Origin: Liopterus haemorrhoidalis
Lineage: Eukaryota > Arthropoda > Insecta > Coleoptera > Dytiscidae
Assembly (NCBI GenBank): GCA_963971575.1
Contig: OZ020611.1
Location: forward strand, 183,348,535-183,412,534
Direction: 5' to 3'
DNA length: 64,000 nucleotides
Shown: piece after piece, positions 10,520-21,370 of the stretch
Layout: the number at the start of each line of letters is the position of its first letter
How positions within the stretch are numbered: the stretch's first letter is position 1
Position numbers and translations under genes: made by a program
Notes under the pieces: generated by a model
Databases searched by the model: none
What the model saw: only the letters and a program-made list of their open reading frames with translations
What the model was told of the DNA's origin: nothing

Positions 10520-11515
10520 AAATTATTTAGTTACGAACCGCGTTGAACTGAAAGCGCGTAAATCGAGCCAGGTTATGCTCGATTTACTCAAATTTAATAC
10601 CCAAATTTTAGGCCTTGCCAACTACCAGTCTGGTTGACTTTTGGCCTCTCATTAAAATATTTCTTTTGGTTTTGTTAGTTGGTTCAAATATTTTATTTAT
10701 CGATATTTGATAAATCTTTTGTCAGTTGATCTCTTCATATTTTGCGTCTTCTTGTAATGCCATAAAAAATTAAACAAACAATAACTGTGTTTATGTAAAT
10801 GTAGTAATTTGTAGAATTATAGATAACGTAGAGCAAGCGCATTGAAATAAAAAGCGAAGGTAAGCCAGAGAGGGCAAGGCAAGGCGACTACTGCCATCTA
10901 CTCCGTCGAATGGATACTAAAATTACTTATTCATTGAAGCAGATCGGAAAACATGATCCGCTCCAACACACTTGACTTCAGCTTTCTGATTTTACTATGA
11001 CTTGCATTTATCGAACAATAAGGACAATCTTTAAAAAATATATCATCAAAAGAGATGACAAATCTTAATTTATTACTTTTTGTCAATTTATATTAGTTTG
11101 GCACAAAAAATATCAGGTGTTCCATCTTAATATTCAACAATGAAATTCAATTTAATAATTTTATTTTTTATAGGGGCTGTTTCATAATTGTTTTTTTATG
11201 ATTTATTCTTTCTATGTGAACCTTCAACTCCAATTAAATTTAAGGGGTAAATAACATTAAGAAAGATTATCGATTAATTTATATTCATTATTAATTTTAT
11301 TGTCATAATTTGTAACTGAAAACGATATGAAAATGAAATAACGATAGTAACCGATTTTTTTTAAATAACGGAATAAAAAAGAAGAAATAAATTTTGTTTT
11401 TGTTCAAGACCGACAAAGAAATTGATTTAACTAGTGCTGGGTACTGAAGCTGGTTTTTCGGGCATTCGGTTCCAGTTTTTGGATAAGCCGGTTATGTATT
11501 CTTTGAGTAATCCTT
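10520..11515. other. no gene; one perfect 11-bp hairpin
   Basis: AT-rich sequence. GTAAATCGAGC at 10,558-10,568 and GCTCGATTTAC at 10,577-10,587 form a perfect inverted repeat with an 8-nt loop. No other structure or frame is supported. Confidence 0.55.
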
Positions 11516-11592
11516 CTTTTCGGTTTATATTTAACGAATTTTCTTGAAATTATAACTCACAACGTACCATGAGTTCAAAAAGAAATTACTTA

Positions 11593-11736
11593 AGGGTTGG
11601 CTATGGAAAAATAAATAAATGTCTACTGCAAGCTTAATATAACAATAAATAACTTATGACAACAACAACAGTGACGACAGTTAATTAATTCTAAAGCTTG
11701 CTGTTGACATTATTTTTATTTTCTATAGCCAACCCT
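11593..11736. mobile_element. foldback MITE with ~45-bp TIRs
   Basis: The left arm begins AGGGTTGGCTATGGAAAAA and the right arm, as reverse complement, AGGGTTGGCTATAGAAAA. Similarity continues through a CAAGCTT motif in both arms for about 45 bp. TA flanks both sides (11,591-11,592 and 11,737-11,738). The unit is 144 bp and non-coding. It interrupts the Helitron-like repeat unit. Confidence 0.8.
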
Positions 11737-12233
11737 TATGTATATTATTTTTAAACGCAAGGTATATTTCTTTAGTGACAAACCTGGTACACGATTTATA
11801 CACGAATCAAAATTTAAAGAATTTTTAAAATCGGTTCAGTAGTTCCAAAGTTACAATGTTTACTGGGAAAGTAATCTTGGGTTAATTTAAATCTCGCTCC
11901 CGTACTTACATGTTTGTCGACACGGTTGTAGATGAGCAAGACGGCATTCACCATCCAGTTGAATTTCTGAATTTTCTTTACTCATCTAGATTACCTACTC
12001 ACGCTCTTGAAAGTTGGTGCGCTAAGGAACAAAAACCCGCCAAAATTATGTAATGGAACACGCCTATAGGTGAACAGTTTAAGAGACTATGTAGTACAGG
12101 CAACCATTATGGTTGATTATGGAACAGGTGAAAAGGTGGTAATCTCTAGAATACCGATAATTCCTACAATTTTACTATTTCAGTTACAGCGCCTCCAATT
12201 TCTTGTCAGGGTTTGTTTTGCGATGACTATTAC

Positions 12234-12615
12234 CAGAGCCGTAGCAATAACCTAGAATCGGGGCAAGTGCCAGGGGCGCACGGCCTCATGAGGACCGCCA
12301 TCGTTATTCTATGCTTTTATTTTGGCCATCACTTGTAGTTTAAAAGTTGGACCTTTTTATTATTTTAGGTCTTCGCTTGTATTTTAGAAATGGAGACCTT
12401 TTTTTTAGGTCTTCACTTGTATTTTGGAAGTGAGGACCTTTTTTTTAGGTCTTCACTTGTATTTTGGAAGTGAGGACCTTTTTTTTAGGTCTTCACCTGT
12501 CTATTAAATAAAAATTATGCCCTCCTTAAATAAAATGAAAGAAGATAAAAAGGGAGCTATTTTAAGATAATTTAATCTATTTTCCAAGGCCGCCAAAAAC
12601 ATTGCTATGGCTCTG
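12234..12615. mobile_element. hAT element with 40-bp hairpin array
   Basis: The ends CAGAGCCGTAGCAA and TTGCTATGGCTCTG are inverted repeats (13 of 14). The duplication ACTATTAC is perfect at 12,226-12,233 and 12,616-12,623. Inside are four stem-loop starts at 12,367, 12,407, 12,447 and 12,487, an exact 40-bp period. Units two and three are identical; unit four is truncated. Each complete unit reads AGGTCTTCACTT-loop-AAGTGAGGACCT followed by T8. No transposase is present. Confidence 0.9.
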
Positions 12616-13559
12616 ACTATTACTAATTCGCAGAGTCAAACCCTGAAGATAGTTAGCGCTGATTTGCGGAGTCCATGCTTCCCGCAAAGGAAATTATAAG
12701 TAGCGTGTTCGCATGTCAGTTCTAGCAACAATCTTTACCTGCTAGCGCCTAATAGTAACAATAAAAACATTGTATAGAAAAAGGTTCTCATATTAGTATT
12801 CCTGTTCAGTTTAATCCTAGCCTTTCACATGTTTATAGTATTGTCTTCTGCCCTGTCACCTACTTATGGGTTGGTATGATGTAATTTCCAAAAAAATATA
12901 GGCCAATAATAAATACTGTCCCCGAATGAAGTCGGACGGGGCAGCTAGTCTATATATAAAAGGCAACATCTGTCTGTCTGTCTTTCTGTCCGTGTATGCG
13001 CTTTTCACTCGGGATCTGCTGATCCGATTTACATGCAGTTTTTTTCTATCTGTAGCTACATCGTCTGGTCAGGTTTTTGGCTATGTTTTATTAATATCGG
13101 TTCAGTAGTTCCAAAGTTATAATGATATTTTCGTGAGTAAAACGAAATCCATGTTACATATTTAACGCATTTTCTTGAAATTATCAGCGACAACATAGGT
13201 TTCGTCAGCGGCAAGATTGGTACAAGAATACGCATTTCAGGATTGAAAGAGTTTTTAAAATCTGTTCAGTAGTTCCAAATATTTATTGATATTTATGCGC
13301 GCGGGAAATACTAAATCTACCTTTTTGGTTTATATTTAACGCATTTTCTTGAAATTATAAGTGACAACATATATTTCTTCAATGGTTAACTTGGTATACT
13401 ATTAATACACTAATCAGAATTAAATGAATTTTTAAAATGGATTCAGTAGTTACGACAATTTTTCAATCGTAAATAAAAAATTGTTACTGGGAAATTTGTA
13501 TTCTCATATATATTTTTTTCATTTTCTTGAAATTTTAATGATAATAAGAGCAGGTAAAA

Positions 13560-14600
13560 AGAATCCCAATCCCAAGACATTTATTTAGTTTTGATAACAG
13601 ATCAATCACTGTTTCAATGGTAATATTTATGGATACCCTGAAGGTAAAGCGAAATATAGAAACCAACAAGAAATCAATTAAAATTACCAGAACCACTTAT
13701 AAATTTCTATATCAATATGCAAAACTATCTTGATATGTATGAAACTTGTTTAAATACAGAAAATGATATATATTTAAATGGCGACAACATTTTTGTGTAA
13801 TAAAAATGACATATTTATGTTCCTTATTATAAATAATATCAATAAGTGATCAGGTTTTACTTTTACGTCCATAACTTCACGTCACTTATGGCTACTAATT
13901 TAAATTAAATATTAATATATGAGGTGACTTTTTCTCCACACTTCTTAAAGGTTTTTAACTAAACAACCTTGATTTAATTTGATACATTTTTATAACATTC
14001 ATTATAAATAAACTTACGAAATCTTTATTAACTTTAAAATTTTAAATTTATATTAATATTTAATATACAGAAATTGGTGTAGGTGTATTACTTTTCAAGG
14101 ATAATGGTAATAATAATGTCCTGATCTATATTTTATGGTGTTTTTGTCACTTATCATAGTGTAAAACCATGTAGGGACATGGTCAACCCTGTCAACCCTC
14201 ACAAGGGTTGACAGGGTTCTAGCCAGGGGGCCTGGGAGTGGAGGAGCTCGACGTGGTAGGTCATCCAGTTAAGAGTATGCAGTGGCGACATTTAATTGAT
14301 TCATCGTCGGTTGAAAGCGATTATGATGAATTTATCATTATTTGAACAGATGACAGTTTTGCGCTATTAAAAAATGGAGGTGAGTAAGAAACCGAAATAA
14401 ACTAGCATTTGATGTTGATTGTTTTGGTTGGTAATAAATCTATCAAACATCAACAACCGCGTTTTTCCCCAGTTTTGTATTTTCGGAAGGAAAAATCTTA
14501 TTCTTGTATGAAATGTGATATTTACGTTATACATATATACTATAAGTACTAGATACTTGTAGAACAGAAAAACCGAACGTATGAACAGAAAACAAAAATG
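13560..14600. other. decayed AT-rich DNA, no gene
   Basis: No supported frame. A short imperfect inverted repeat around 'gtcaaccctgtcaaccctcacaagggttgacagggtt' lies at about 14,181-14,218; its arms AACCCT/AGGGTT form a strong local hairpin. Confidence 0.5.
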
Positions 14601-14619
14601 ACTATAACATTTCTTTTGT

Positions 14620-14790
14620 TCTGTGCCTTTTTTAGGTCATCCCTTGCAGTTTGGATATGAGATATTTTTTGGTTGAAAGTTTTGGTCCGGTAAAAATGAT
14701 ATATATCCTGCTCCATCACTGCCCTAGAAACAAATTTTGTATTCTAAGCCCCCCCCCCCAGAAAAAATCTTGGGTGCACGCAGGAAGAAC
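14620..14790. mobile_element. decayed hAT-type fragment with hairpin remnant
   Basis: One degraded unit of the 'ttttttaggtcatcccttgcag' type is followed by a C-tract (14,748-14,759) and TTGGGTGCACGCAGG. That order, hairpin unit, C-run, then GGGTGC-type end, matches the right halves of the elements at 32,941 and 47,946. No target duplication was found. Confidence 0.4.
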
Positions 14791-15013
14791 GCTACCTATA
14801 TACTTGAAATATCTCAGTTAATATTTACTTAACAGCAAAATATATATATAAAAATATTGATTTGGAATGAAGGACTGATTTTTTCTGTTTATAGTTTTCA
14901 ATAAAATGAATATTTAGGGAGCTGTGGGCAGCGCTACATATATAATTCAAATGCAAGATCATAATCACTTATCGCCAAAAACAAAAACTGTACGAAGTAC
15001 GGGTATTAGCTAG

Positions 15014-15490
15014 TATGAAATAATTTCTTATGTATGATGTTAGTCCGCAAATTTTTTGATCAAAGCTCGTAATTACTTGTCTTGTTAAGCTCTAACGTCA
15101 TAAATGAAGTAAAGCGTTAGAGCTTTTGGCATTTTAGCACAGTCGGATTGTTGTTAGAGTTTTAAACTCTGGTCTGTAAACAGAAGAACATCGATACCAA
15201 AGAGAAATACTCAATGAACGAATAAAGAACATGGGTCGAACGAGCAGTGAGAAAGGATAGAGTGAGAGAAGGACAGAGGGATAGAGTCCCAGCCAGCAAT
15301 CAGATTTCAAAGAGGGGTAGCAACTATTTAATTGCGTTTTACGTTATTATTACGTACATGTGTAACGTTCGGCCAACGGGCGTCATAACTTATGCTTTGA
15401 TCTGAAGCTCACACGATCTGATGCGATATTTCAATGAATGAGGGGGAGGTACACAGGGACGGATTAAGGATTCAAAAATTTTAATAAAAA
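15014..15490. other. no gene; one perfect 11-bp hairpin
   Basis: AAGCTCTAACG at 15,087-15,097 pairs perfectly with CGTTAGAGCTT at 15,115-15,125 across a 17-nt loop. Nothing else is recognised. Confidence 0.55.
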
Positions 15491-15499
15491 TTCTAACTA

Positions 15500-15702
15500 C
15501 AACTATAAAATTTTAAGGTTAGATAGTCGAGAAACAGAGCAATATATATTTTTTTAATTTTACGTTTATGGCATTTGCTACTCAGGTAAATAGTCAGGAC
15601 AATTAAATTTCCGTAATGAAAATTCCATGCCTGGACAGGATTTGATCCCGAAAACTTATCAACGCAGGGCACATGTGTTACCACTACGCTACGCCGGTCA
15701 GC
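15500..15702 (-). mobile_element. tRNA-derived SINE-A, copy 1
   Basis: On the minus strand the head reads GTAGTGGTAACACATGTG (A-box region) and then GGGATCAAATCCTGTCC (B-box region). Next come CAGGCATGGAATTTTCATTA and a body ending in an A-rich tail. The copy at 35,446-35,612 matches throughout, and its B box is intact (GGGTTCGAATCCTG). These are RNA polymerase III promoter features of a tRNA-derived SINE. The 71-codon frame here is not a gene. Confidence 0.85.
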
Positions 15703-15854
15703 AAACAATAAATTTCAGTATTTCAAAATGTATCATTGACATTCAAAATATAATACAGATAATACTAAAAATTCTTTTGCTACCTGATTTTTCACTATAA
15801 TTTTATTTTGGTTGTCTTGCTTCCATCTCTTTTTCGTCATCCATCCATTATCTC

Positions 15855-16500
15855 TATCAGTGATAAGATAATGGACATCGTGGAGCGTTTCACATACCTG
15901 GAATCTATTATTTATAACCCGTCTGGATGCACAAAAGAAATAAAATATCGTGTTGCTCTAGCTAAGTGTGATATGAACAAACTAACGAGAATATGTAAAG
16001 ACAAGAACATCTTGCTAAAAATTTAAATTAAACTACTCCAATCTCTAGTCTTTCCAATTGCCGTCTATGCTACGAAATCCTGGGCATTGAAAGCAACAGA
16101 CAAGAGTAAGCTAGACTCCTGTGAGTTATGGTGCAGGAGGCGCATGTTGCGAACACCGTGGACCCCAAGGCGTAAAAATGCTTCAATTATAGAAGAAATA
16201 CAAATTCCAAACAGGCTGAAATACATCACATGCGCTCAGCAAAAAATATCATGTATTTCTCAGTATTTCAGTCATGTGTCACGCAGGCCTTTTGACAACA
16301 TCGAAAAAATAGTTAACCAGGGCAAAACTGAAGTTAGCCGCCCAAGAGGAAGACCTTCTAAAAGATAAATAGACCAAATAAAGGAATATACGGGTCTAAA
16401 CTAGAAGTCCTCAGAAATGAAGATATCCGGCAGAAATGGTGCGAGATTGTATATACAAGTTGACTTTGTAGTTACACTTGTCAAGACTCCTCAAAATAGA
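15855..16500 (+). pseudogene. LINE reverse transcriptase C-terminal half (dead)
   Basis: Frames in series give FTYLESIIYNPSGCTKEIK, then VALAKCDMNKLTRICKDKN, a stop, LVFPIAVYATKSWAL, then SKLDSCELWCRRRMLRTPW, and finally RPRGRPSKR. This is the order seen downstream of the catalytic YxDD in LINE reverse transcriptases (FxYLGS, KTKIRLLKSLVFPxxLYGxExW, FELWCWRRMLRIPW, RGRP). The thumb and tail region is present; the endonuclease and the catalytic YxDD are not. Frame changes and stops at about 16,024 and 16,366 show it is dead. Its 3' end faces that of the minus-strand LINE starting at 17,500. Confidence 0.85.
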
Positions 16501-16599
16501 GGAAAACGACTAGAAAGAAGATGTGTAGCATGTAAAAATTCTACTTACTATTTTTCTTTATTAACTCTCCAGGCCTTCTAGGCCCATGGCTTCTTTTAC

Positions 16600-17500
16600 T
16601 ATTGTCCTCCATAGTTTTCTATTTTGTGTCTTTACTTCCCAGTTGGTGACTTTAAGTGGTTTCAAGACACTTTTCACACTATTAAACCACTCCTGGTCAG
16701 ATCTGCCTCTCCTTTTTTTGTGCTCACTCCACCTTTAAACACTAATTTTACCACTCTGTTGTCTTCCCTCCGCAATATATGTCCTAACTACCGTGCCTTT
16801 ATGACGCCTGTCATATTTGGTTCGTTATATATTTCCATAACTTATTTGTTTGATCGTCTAACCCAAATTTCTCCATCTATTTTTCCACCGAAAATTTTCT
16901 TTAAAAGTTCCCTTTCCCAAATTTCCAGTTTACTTTGATACATTTTGTTCAATATTCATAGATCACGTCCATACAGTACTGTAGGTCTTATTACTGTTTT
17001 GTATGTTTTTACTTTAGCTGCTTTTGAAATCTTATTTGAGTTTATGATGCTTGCCACTCCACCTAACCATCGACTTCCTTTCATCATTGTTGCCGCAAGT
17101 TCTGCGTTTTCATCATCGTTGTTTGTTATAGTAACTCCTAGGTAATTTACTCCATTCAATTATATTTAGGGGCCGCCGAATTTTGTCTTGTCTAGGGGCG
17201 CCAAATAATGTCTTACCTACGGGTGTCCTACGGTTGTTGTGTACTAGGGGATTAGCTACGGGTGTCGCAGAAGTGCCTAAAGGTGCCGTATTAGTTAAAG
17301 AACCTTGAGCTAGTCCTGTGTATATTGGATTTCATGTTGTTAATAGCCAACCGTTTTTTACTTTTTGGACGATCATCGTTAACGTTGTCGTTAATTATGC
17401 TTGTTTTGCTCAATGTTACGTATTTATTTTTCTTCATATTCATTTCTAGACTATATTTTATAACTGTTTTATTTAATTTATTTAGCTGTCCAGTTTCCAA
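16600..17500 (-). pseudogene. LINE reverse transcriptase C-terminal half (dead)
   Basis: The minus strand gives NYLGVTITNNDDENAELA, then KISKAAKVKTYKTVIRPTV and LYG (17,159-16,956), the same YLGxxI and TKIKxYKTVIRPxxLYG landmarks. Below 16,940 another frame continues the tail. The stretch 17,291-17,500 reads through a lysine-rich frame compatible with the upstream RT region, but 17,160-17,290 is foreign or decayed ('ggggccgccg', 'aggggcgcca' motifs). Stops and frameshifts disable it. It is a different family from the plus-strand neighbour. Confidence 0.75.
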
Positions 17501-18056
17501 TATTGTTATACTGTAGTGGTATTGCCCTAAAACCGGTCCTGCTCGTTGGGATTGAATAATGTCAGTTTACCTCGAATATTCCCCGGTTAACCCTGTTTAA
17601 CTCGCATTTATCCCCACCCTGCAGGGATAAACCAGCGTCCCTATCCCTTACCCTTACTCGCTTGGTGTTTGTATATGCATGACCGGTTATAACAGACACC
17701 GTTCTAATGAGATTATGATATGACTAGGGTACTCAACAAAATGGCCGACGTTCAAACGTTGCTTGCTCAAATTTAATATGGCGAATTAGTCATTTCCTAT
17801 CTCTGGTAACAGTCTTTAATTATAGCATTAACTAGAATTGCACAGATGAATTCATACAAATCGCTTTCATTTTATTTTATAATGAAAATCACTGACATTT
17901 TTCGGTGTTTGGTTTCATGATGCAGGAAATGTTTTAGGGGAATTATTTCAATTCAAATTAGGTTTTTTATTTTATATTTATTTAAAACAATATCTTTTAC
18001 GCATTTTTACTTTTGACAAAGGTCTGGATTTAATATTTTGGCGGTAGTCACGTATT
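17501..18056. other. no gene recognised
   Basis: Holds a moderately GC-rich patch at 17,540-17,690 with no frame or repeat I can name, then AT-rich sequence. Confidence 0.5.
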
Positions 18057-18686
18057 CTAATTGTTGTTTTGAATCTTCGTCTCAAATCTTCTTTTCTCTC
18101 TAAGACGCCCTCCATCCATTTCCATCCTTACCCTGATTCGCATTGCGCATTGTCTCATCTCCAGTTTATTGGTCAAAAGCTGATGAACGGTAGTGTGAGT
18201 CAAATTCAACTCTTTCCCGACCATTCTGACTGTCAACCGACGATCTGAACGCACAAGATCCCTGATTCTGTCGACATTTTCATCGATTCTTGAAGATGAA
18301 GGCCTTCCGCTGCCTGAGTCATCTTCAATCAACTCTTTTCCTTCTGAAAATGCTTTAAACCACCAAAAAACCTCGGTCCTTAACAAAACACTGTCTTCTA
18401 AGGCCTGCTGAAGTTTTGCAAAAGTTTCCGTTGCACTGTGCCCAAAAATTTGAAGCAAAACCTGATAGCACACCGCTCGAAATGAATATCATTCATTTTT
18501 AGAACGCACTAGAATAAACTGTTACACGAAAAAAAATTCTACGGACAACAAAATTACTAGCGAGTTCAAACTCGTACTGAAGGTGTATCACACGTTCGCA
18601 TGCCGCCCCTCCAAGTCCTGTATCCCAAATGTTGCCAGATCAAACGCTATGATGCCCGTCCGATTATTTAATTTATACACCTCGTA
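18057..18686 (-). pseudogene. mariner transposase, N-terminal part, with 5' TIR
   Basis: A start ATG at 18,496 opens MNDIHFERCAIRFCFKFLG. A shift of frame then leads into SATETFAKLQQALED and TEVFWWFKAFSEGKE, followed by EDDSGSGRPSSSRIDENV and RRLTVRMVGKELNLTHTTVH. This is the paired helix-turn-helix DNA-binding region of mariner transposases (family length ~345 residues). Similarity stops after LEMRQ; the catalytic D,D34D domain is missing. The upstream end TACGAGGTGTATAAATTAAA (18,686 downward) resembles a mariner TIR followed by a TA. No partner TIR is found on the left, so the element is truncated as well as frameshifted. Confidence 0.85.
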
Positions 18687-18784
18687 TATTCAAAAAAGTG
18701 GTTTAGAATAAATAAACTGTCATTTTTTATTCTATTTGAATTTGAAATATCTTAATTATAATTTATGTTACAGCAAAAATGTAC

Positions 18785-18822
18785 ATTATAAAAATCGTGC
18801 GAAGTACGGGTACTCCAGCTAG
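18785..18822 (+). mobile_element. Helitron-like 3' terminus
   Basis: CGTGC-GAA-GTACG forms a short hairpin, followed after ten bases by CTAG (18,819-18,822) and T. The stretch GCGAAGTACGGGTACTCCAG is nearly the same as at 14,990-15,010, so both ends belong to one family. The 5' end was not located. Confidence 0.55.
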
Positions 18823-19920
18823 TTAGTAAATATATTTCATGATAAGTAAAACTTTCAGGTATTATTTTAATAATATCTGTGTGAATTTATAGAATTTATA
18901 GATAACATAAAAAATAATAAAATGTTTAGATATAAAATTTGGAATGTTAAAGATGGCCGTAAGAGTTTCACTTAACGCTAAGTGCAAGAAAACTGCTTCA
19001 TATAATATCGATTTGATTTTACAGCCGGCGCTATTAACTTAATATTATAGACTAGAAATGGAAGTTTTTTTCTTTATTGCAACCAACATTTGCTGCTAAA
19101 AACTAATGATAATAAACTATAATCATAATACTACGGGTCAAAAAAGTGTCTAATTGGATTTCTGTAACAAGGTTAGAAAATATTACTTGTACCCTCAAGT
19201 ATTTTATCGGTGCTCATCTACTTTACACCAGACTATTTTTCAAATCTCGTTTTGAAATTAATTTAATAACGAGTTCACTAAAAAGCTTACACAAGTAAAA
19301 AGTCGATGAGAATTCAAGATCCTTAATCTGGAATTGTTAGACTTAAATGATGCTACCAAAATAACCGTGACTAAAACAATCAAAATATTTTTATAAGTTT
19401 ATTTATGACAAGTGTTTAAGGAATCTTAAAAGGATCTCAAGAATTTAACAAGGATAAGAAACATGTTAGATTTAAATCAAGGTATAAAGCTGGCTTTACA
19501 CTGTAAGACAAAGGCCTTGCAACGTTGGACGCATGATATTTAATGTGGAACAGAGTTTTCAATCAGTGTACCACGGCATAAATGTCTACCACAAAATTTT
19601 GTTTGGTTTGTCATGAGATTTAGAAAATAGCTCTATACAGGCATGCTTCTAGGGGAGTTTCATCTTTATTATGTCTTATATGTTGAAGATATCTTTCCTC
19701 TTAATTAAATCTACTCTTATCAATTGTTTTCCAACAAATGTGTATCAGATAACACAATAATGACTGCAACACTGAGTATTATTCATTGCGGAACCTAAAT
19801 GACCAGTGACAAGAATTTTAACCAACTGTGTTTTTAATGTTGGACCTTAAAGAAACAATTATTAATAAAATATTGTATCTTCACTATTTTACCGTCGAAG
19901 TTTTTTAAAGTTTTAATAAA
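18823..19920. other. AT-rich, nothing recognised
   Basis: No frame over 60 codons and no recognisable repeat. Confidence 0.6.
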
Positions 19921-19972
19921 AGAGCAAGCCTGTAACCGAAAGCGCTAAACCGTTTGTTGTTGGCGTTTGACT

Positions 19973-19989
19973 GTTAGGTTAGGTTAGGG
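19973..19989. repeat. interstitial (TTAGG)3 array beside a B box
   Basis: Three TTAGG units run directly into the GGGTTC of the SINE-D B box. The other SINE-D copy has 'aagatatggacgtgggttc' here, so the array was gained in this copy. Confidence 0.75.
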
Positions 19990-20032
19990 TTCAACTGATG
20001 CCTATGTCAAGTAATTTGTATAAAAAATATTT

Positions 20033-20280
20033 GAAGGGTTCGGGAGTAAAACGTGTTAACTATCAATTTTATCTATTGTAGTAAATTCAATTTTATGTTT
20101 TATTGATGTATTGATATTGATACATTTATATATATTATAAATTATTTATTTAATATTATTAATTACGCTGGACATAAATAAGAAAGAAGAATAATAGCGG
20201 GTTTACTTTACATGTTTTACATGCCTTTAGGAAAGAAACACCAGTTTTGTTACTTAACATATTTTACTCCCGAACCCTTC
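20033..20280. mobile_element. MITE with 19-bp perfect TIR and 4-bp TSD
   Basis: Left end GAAGGGTTCGGGAGTAAAA; the right end is its exact reverse complement for 19 bp, with partial similarity further in (GTGTTAA versus ATGTTAA). ATTT flanks both sides (20,029-20,032 and 20,281-20,284). In SINE-D copy 1 the same place reads 'aaatatttataaacg' with a single ATTT, giving the empty site. The superfamily is not assigned; a 4-bp ATTT duplication excludes neither several families nor chance. No coding. Confidence 0.85.
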
Positions 20281-20735
20281 ATTTGTACAAATTTCTGGTT
20301 CTGATTAGCCGTTCGCAACTTTCTATGCACGCTAAAAAGTGACGTAATACTGACCATATTATTCCTGAATGTACACAGATTGAGGAGGCATAGGCTCGCC
20401 TCGGGCTGTCGCGTCAATGATGAAGATAAAAATTAAATATAAAATTTAATAGAATGAATCATATAATTTTTGGAAACTTCAATTAATTTTAAATGAATTT
20501 TCATAAATTTTAATTGACCATTTCTTTTTTCCTTTTATTTGTTGGCTTTAGCTGCTTTGGCTATTAGCCAGGTGTAAATGAAGAGATTACAATGTTTTAC
20601 ATTTATAATTTGATATTTTCTGCTTTAATATAGTTATAAATAATTACATAAATATCTAGAGAATTAGTAGCAAGAAGCGTCTGAATATTGGTAGGTAAGG
20701 ATATTTTTTGGACAACTAAATTTTGTATGAATAAG

Positions 20736-21194
20736 TTACGATTGCGAAAATGAATTCTTCGAACAATAAATGGTTCGAATCGCTGACATACAAATTATCA
20801 CTCGGATAGAAAAGAGACGGAACCATATTAATTCTTTGCAGATGATATGGAGAAAAGGTGTGATTAAATCTAAGCCGGATAAAAGTGGATATAAAAGATC
20901 CGCTTTGGTGAGAAGAAAACCAAAGCTTTCTAGGAAGAAAATGTTGAATTTGACCATAGTATGATCATTTGAACTGTAGAGAATCATTTGAACTGTAGAG
21001 AATCTGTATTCTTGTTGCCATTGGTTGTATATGGAAGATTTGAAGATTGACATAATCTCATTACTGTTTAGAGGAATATTTAAGAGGTGGCCATTTACAG
21101 CTGCTTCTTTGGCTAGAAGATCGACTTCGATGTTCAACTCAAAATCTAAGTGGCCTTTAATCCAGCATATTTTTATAATTTTACCGCTGATCAA
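20736..21194 (-). pseudogene. LINE RNase H domain remnant
   Basis: The first ~40 residues read KIIKICWIKGHLDFELNIE and continue VDLLAKEAAVNG. This is the C-terminal RNase HI signature of non-LTR retrotransposons: W(I/V)xxH, then N.xVDxLAK with the last catalytic aspartate. A QWQQEY segment follows at the usual distance. The remaining ~85 residues no longer resemble a LINE tail, and upstream (21,200-21,380) only broken frames are seen. The RNase H core lies at about 21,065-21,194. The opposite-strand frames at 20,770-20,964 and 21,025-21,360 are shadows. Confidence 0.75.
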
Positions 21195-21370
21195 AATTGA
21201 CTATCAAAGTAGAATACAGGCAGTTGCAACAGGTTTTTGTCACTTGCTCGTCTTCAATAAATATGGAAATCTTTCTCACAGAAAGATTGTCAGAATTTTT
21301 GGAGACATCATGCCAGCACGAATTGACGCTAATTTAAAAAATAAGGGCGGAGTTGCATAGTGGCAAAAAA

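Larger units (their letters stand above)
11516..12948 (+). mobile_element. Helitron-like element, 3' end at 12,948
   Basis: The 3' end is defined by CTAG at 12,945-12,948 followed by T. Just upstream is a hairpin in which CTG-CCCCG (12,915-12,923, one bulged T) pairs with CGGGG-CAG (12,937-12,944). A subterminal hairpin before CTRR and no target duplication are Helitron features. The left part (11,516-11,900) has the internal motif 'atttaacgaattttcttgaaattat' and 'ggttcagtagttccaaagtta', both also found right of 12,949. The 5' end cannot be placed. No Rep/helicase frame is present, so the copy is non-autonomous. A MITE (11,593-11,736) and a hAT element (12,234-12,615) sit inside it. Confidence 0.6.
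12949..15013 (+). mobile_element. Helitron-like element, starts TCTATATATAAAA
   Basis: The candidate 5' end TCTATATATAAAA directly abuts the 3' CTAG of the preceding element. It is followed by a (CTGT)n stretch and 'ctgatccgatttacatgcag'. Tandem units beginning 'atttaacgcattttcttgaaatta' occur at about 13,160 and 13,338 (period ~180 bp), with a decayed third near 13,520. A 3' end CTAG at 15,010-15,013 is preceded by a 6-bp stem around GTACGAAGTAC. Pairing this start with this end is inferred; the body between 13.6 and 14.9 kb is much decayed. The frame at 12,926-13,108 crosses the junction and is not a gene. Confidence 0.5.
19923..20425 (+). mobile_element. SINE-D copy 2, split by a 248-bp MITE
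   Basis: Head 'gcctgtaaccgaaagcgcta', B-box-like GGGTTCAACTGATGCC at 19,987-20,002, body 'cgtaatactgaccatatt' and 3' end 'ggctcgcctcgggctgtcgc' match SINE-D copy 1. Between head and body sits a TIR element at 20,033-20,280. A (TTAGG)n run (19,973-19,989) merges into the B box. Confidence 0.8.

Noticed and set aside
12361..12500. CRISPR-like array
   Set aside because: Regular 40-bp spacing, but units are identical including the would-be spacers and sit inside a hAT element of an animal genome.
12926..13108. 60-codon plus-strand frame
   Set aside because: It crosses the Helitron junction and a (CTGT)n stretch; no domain.
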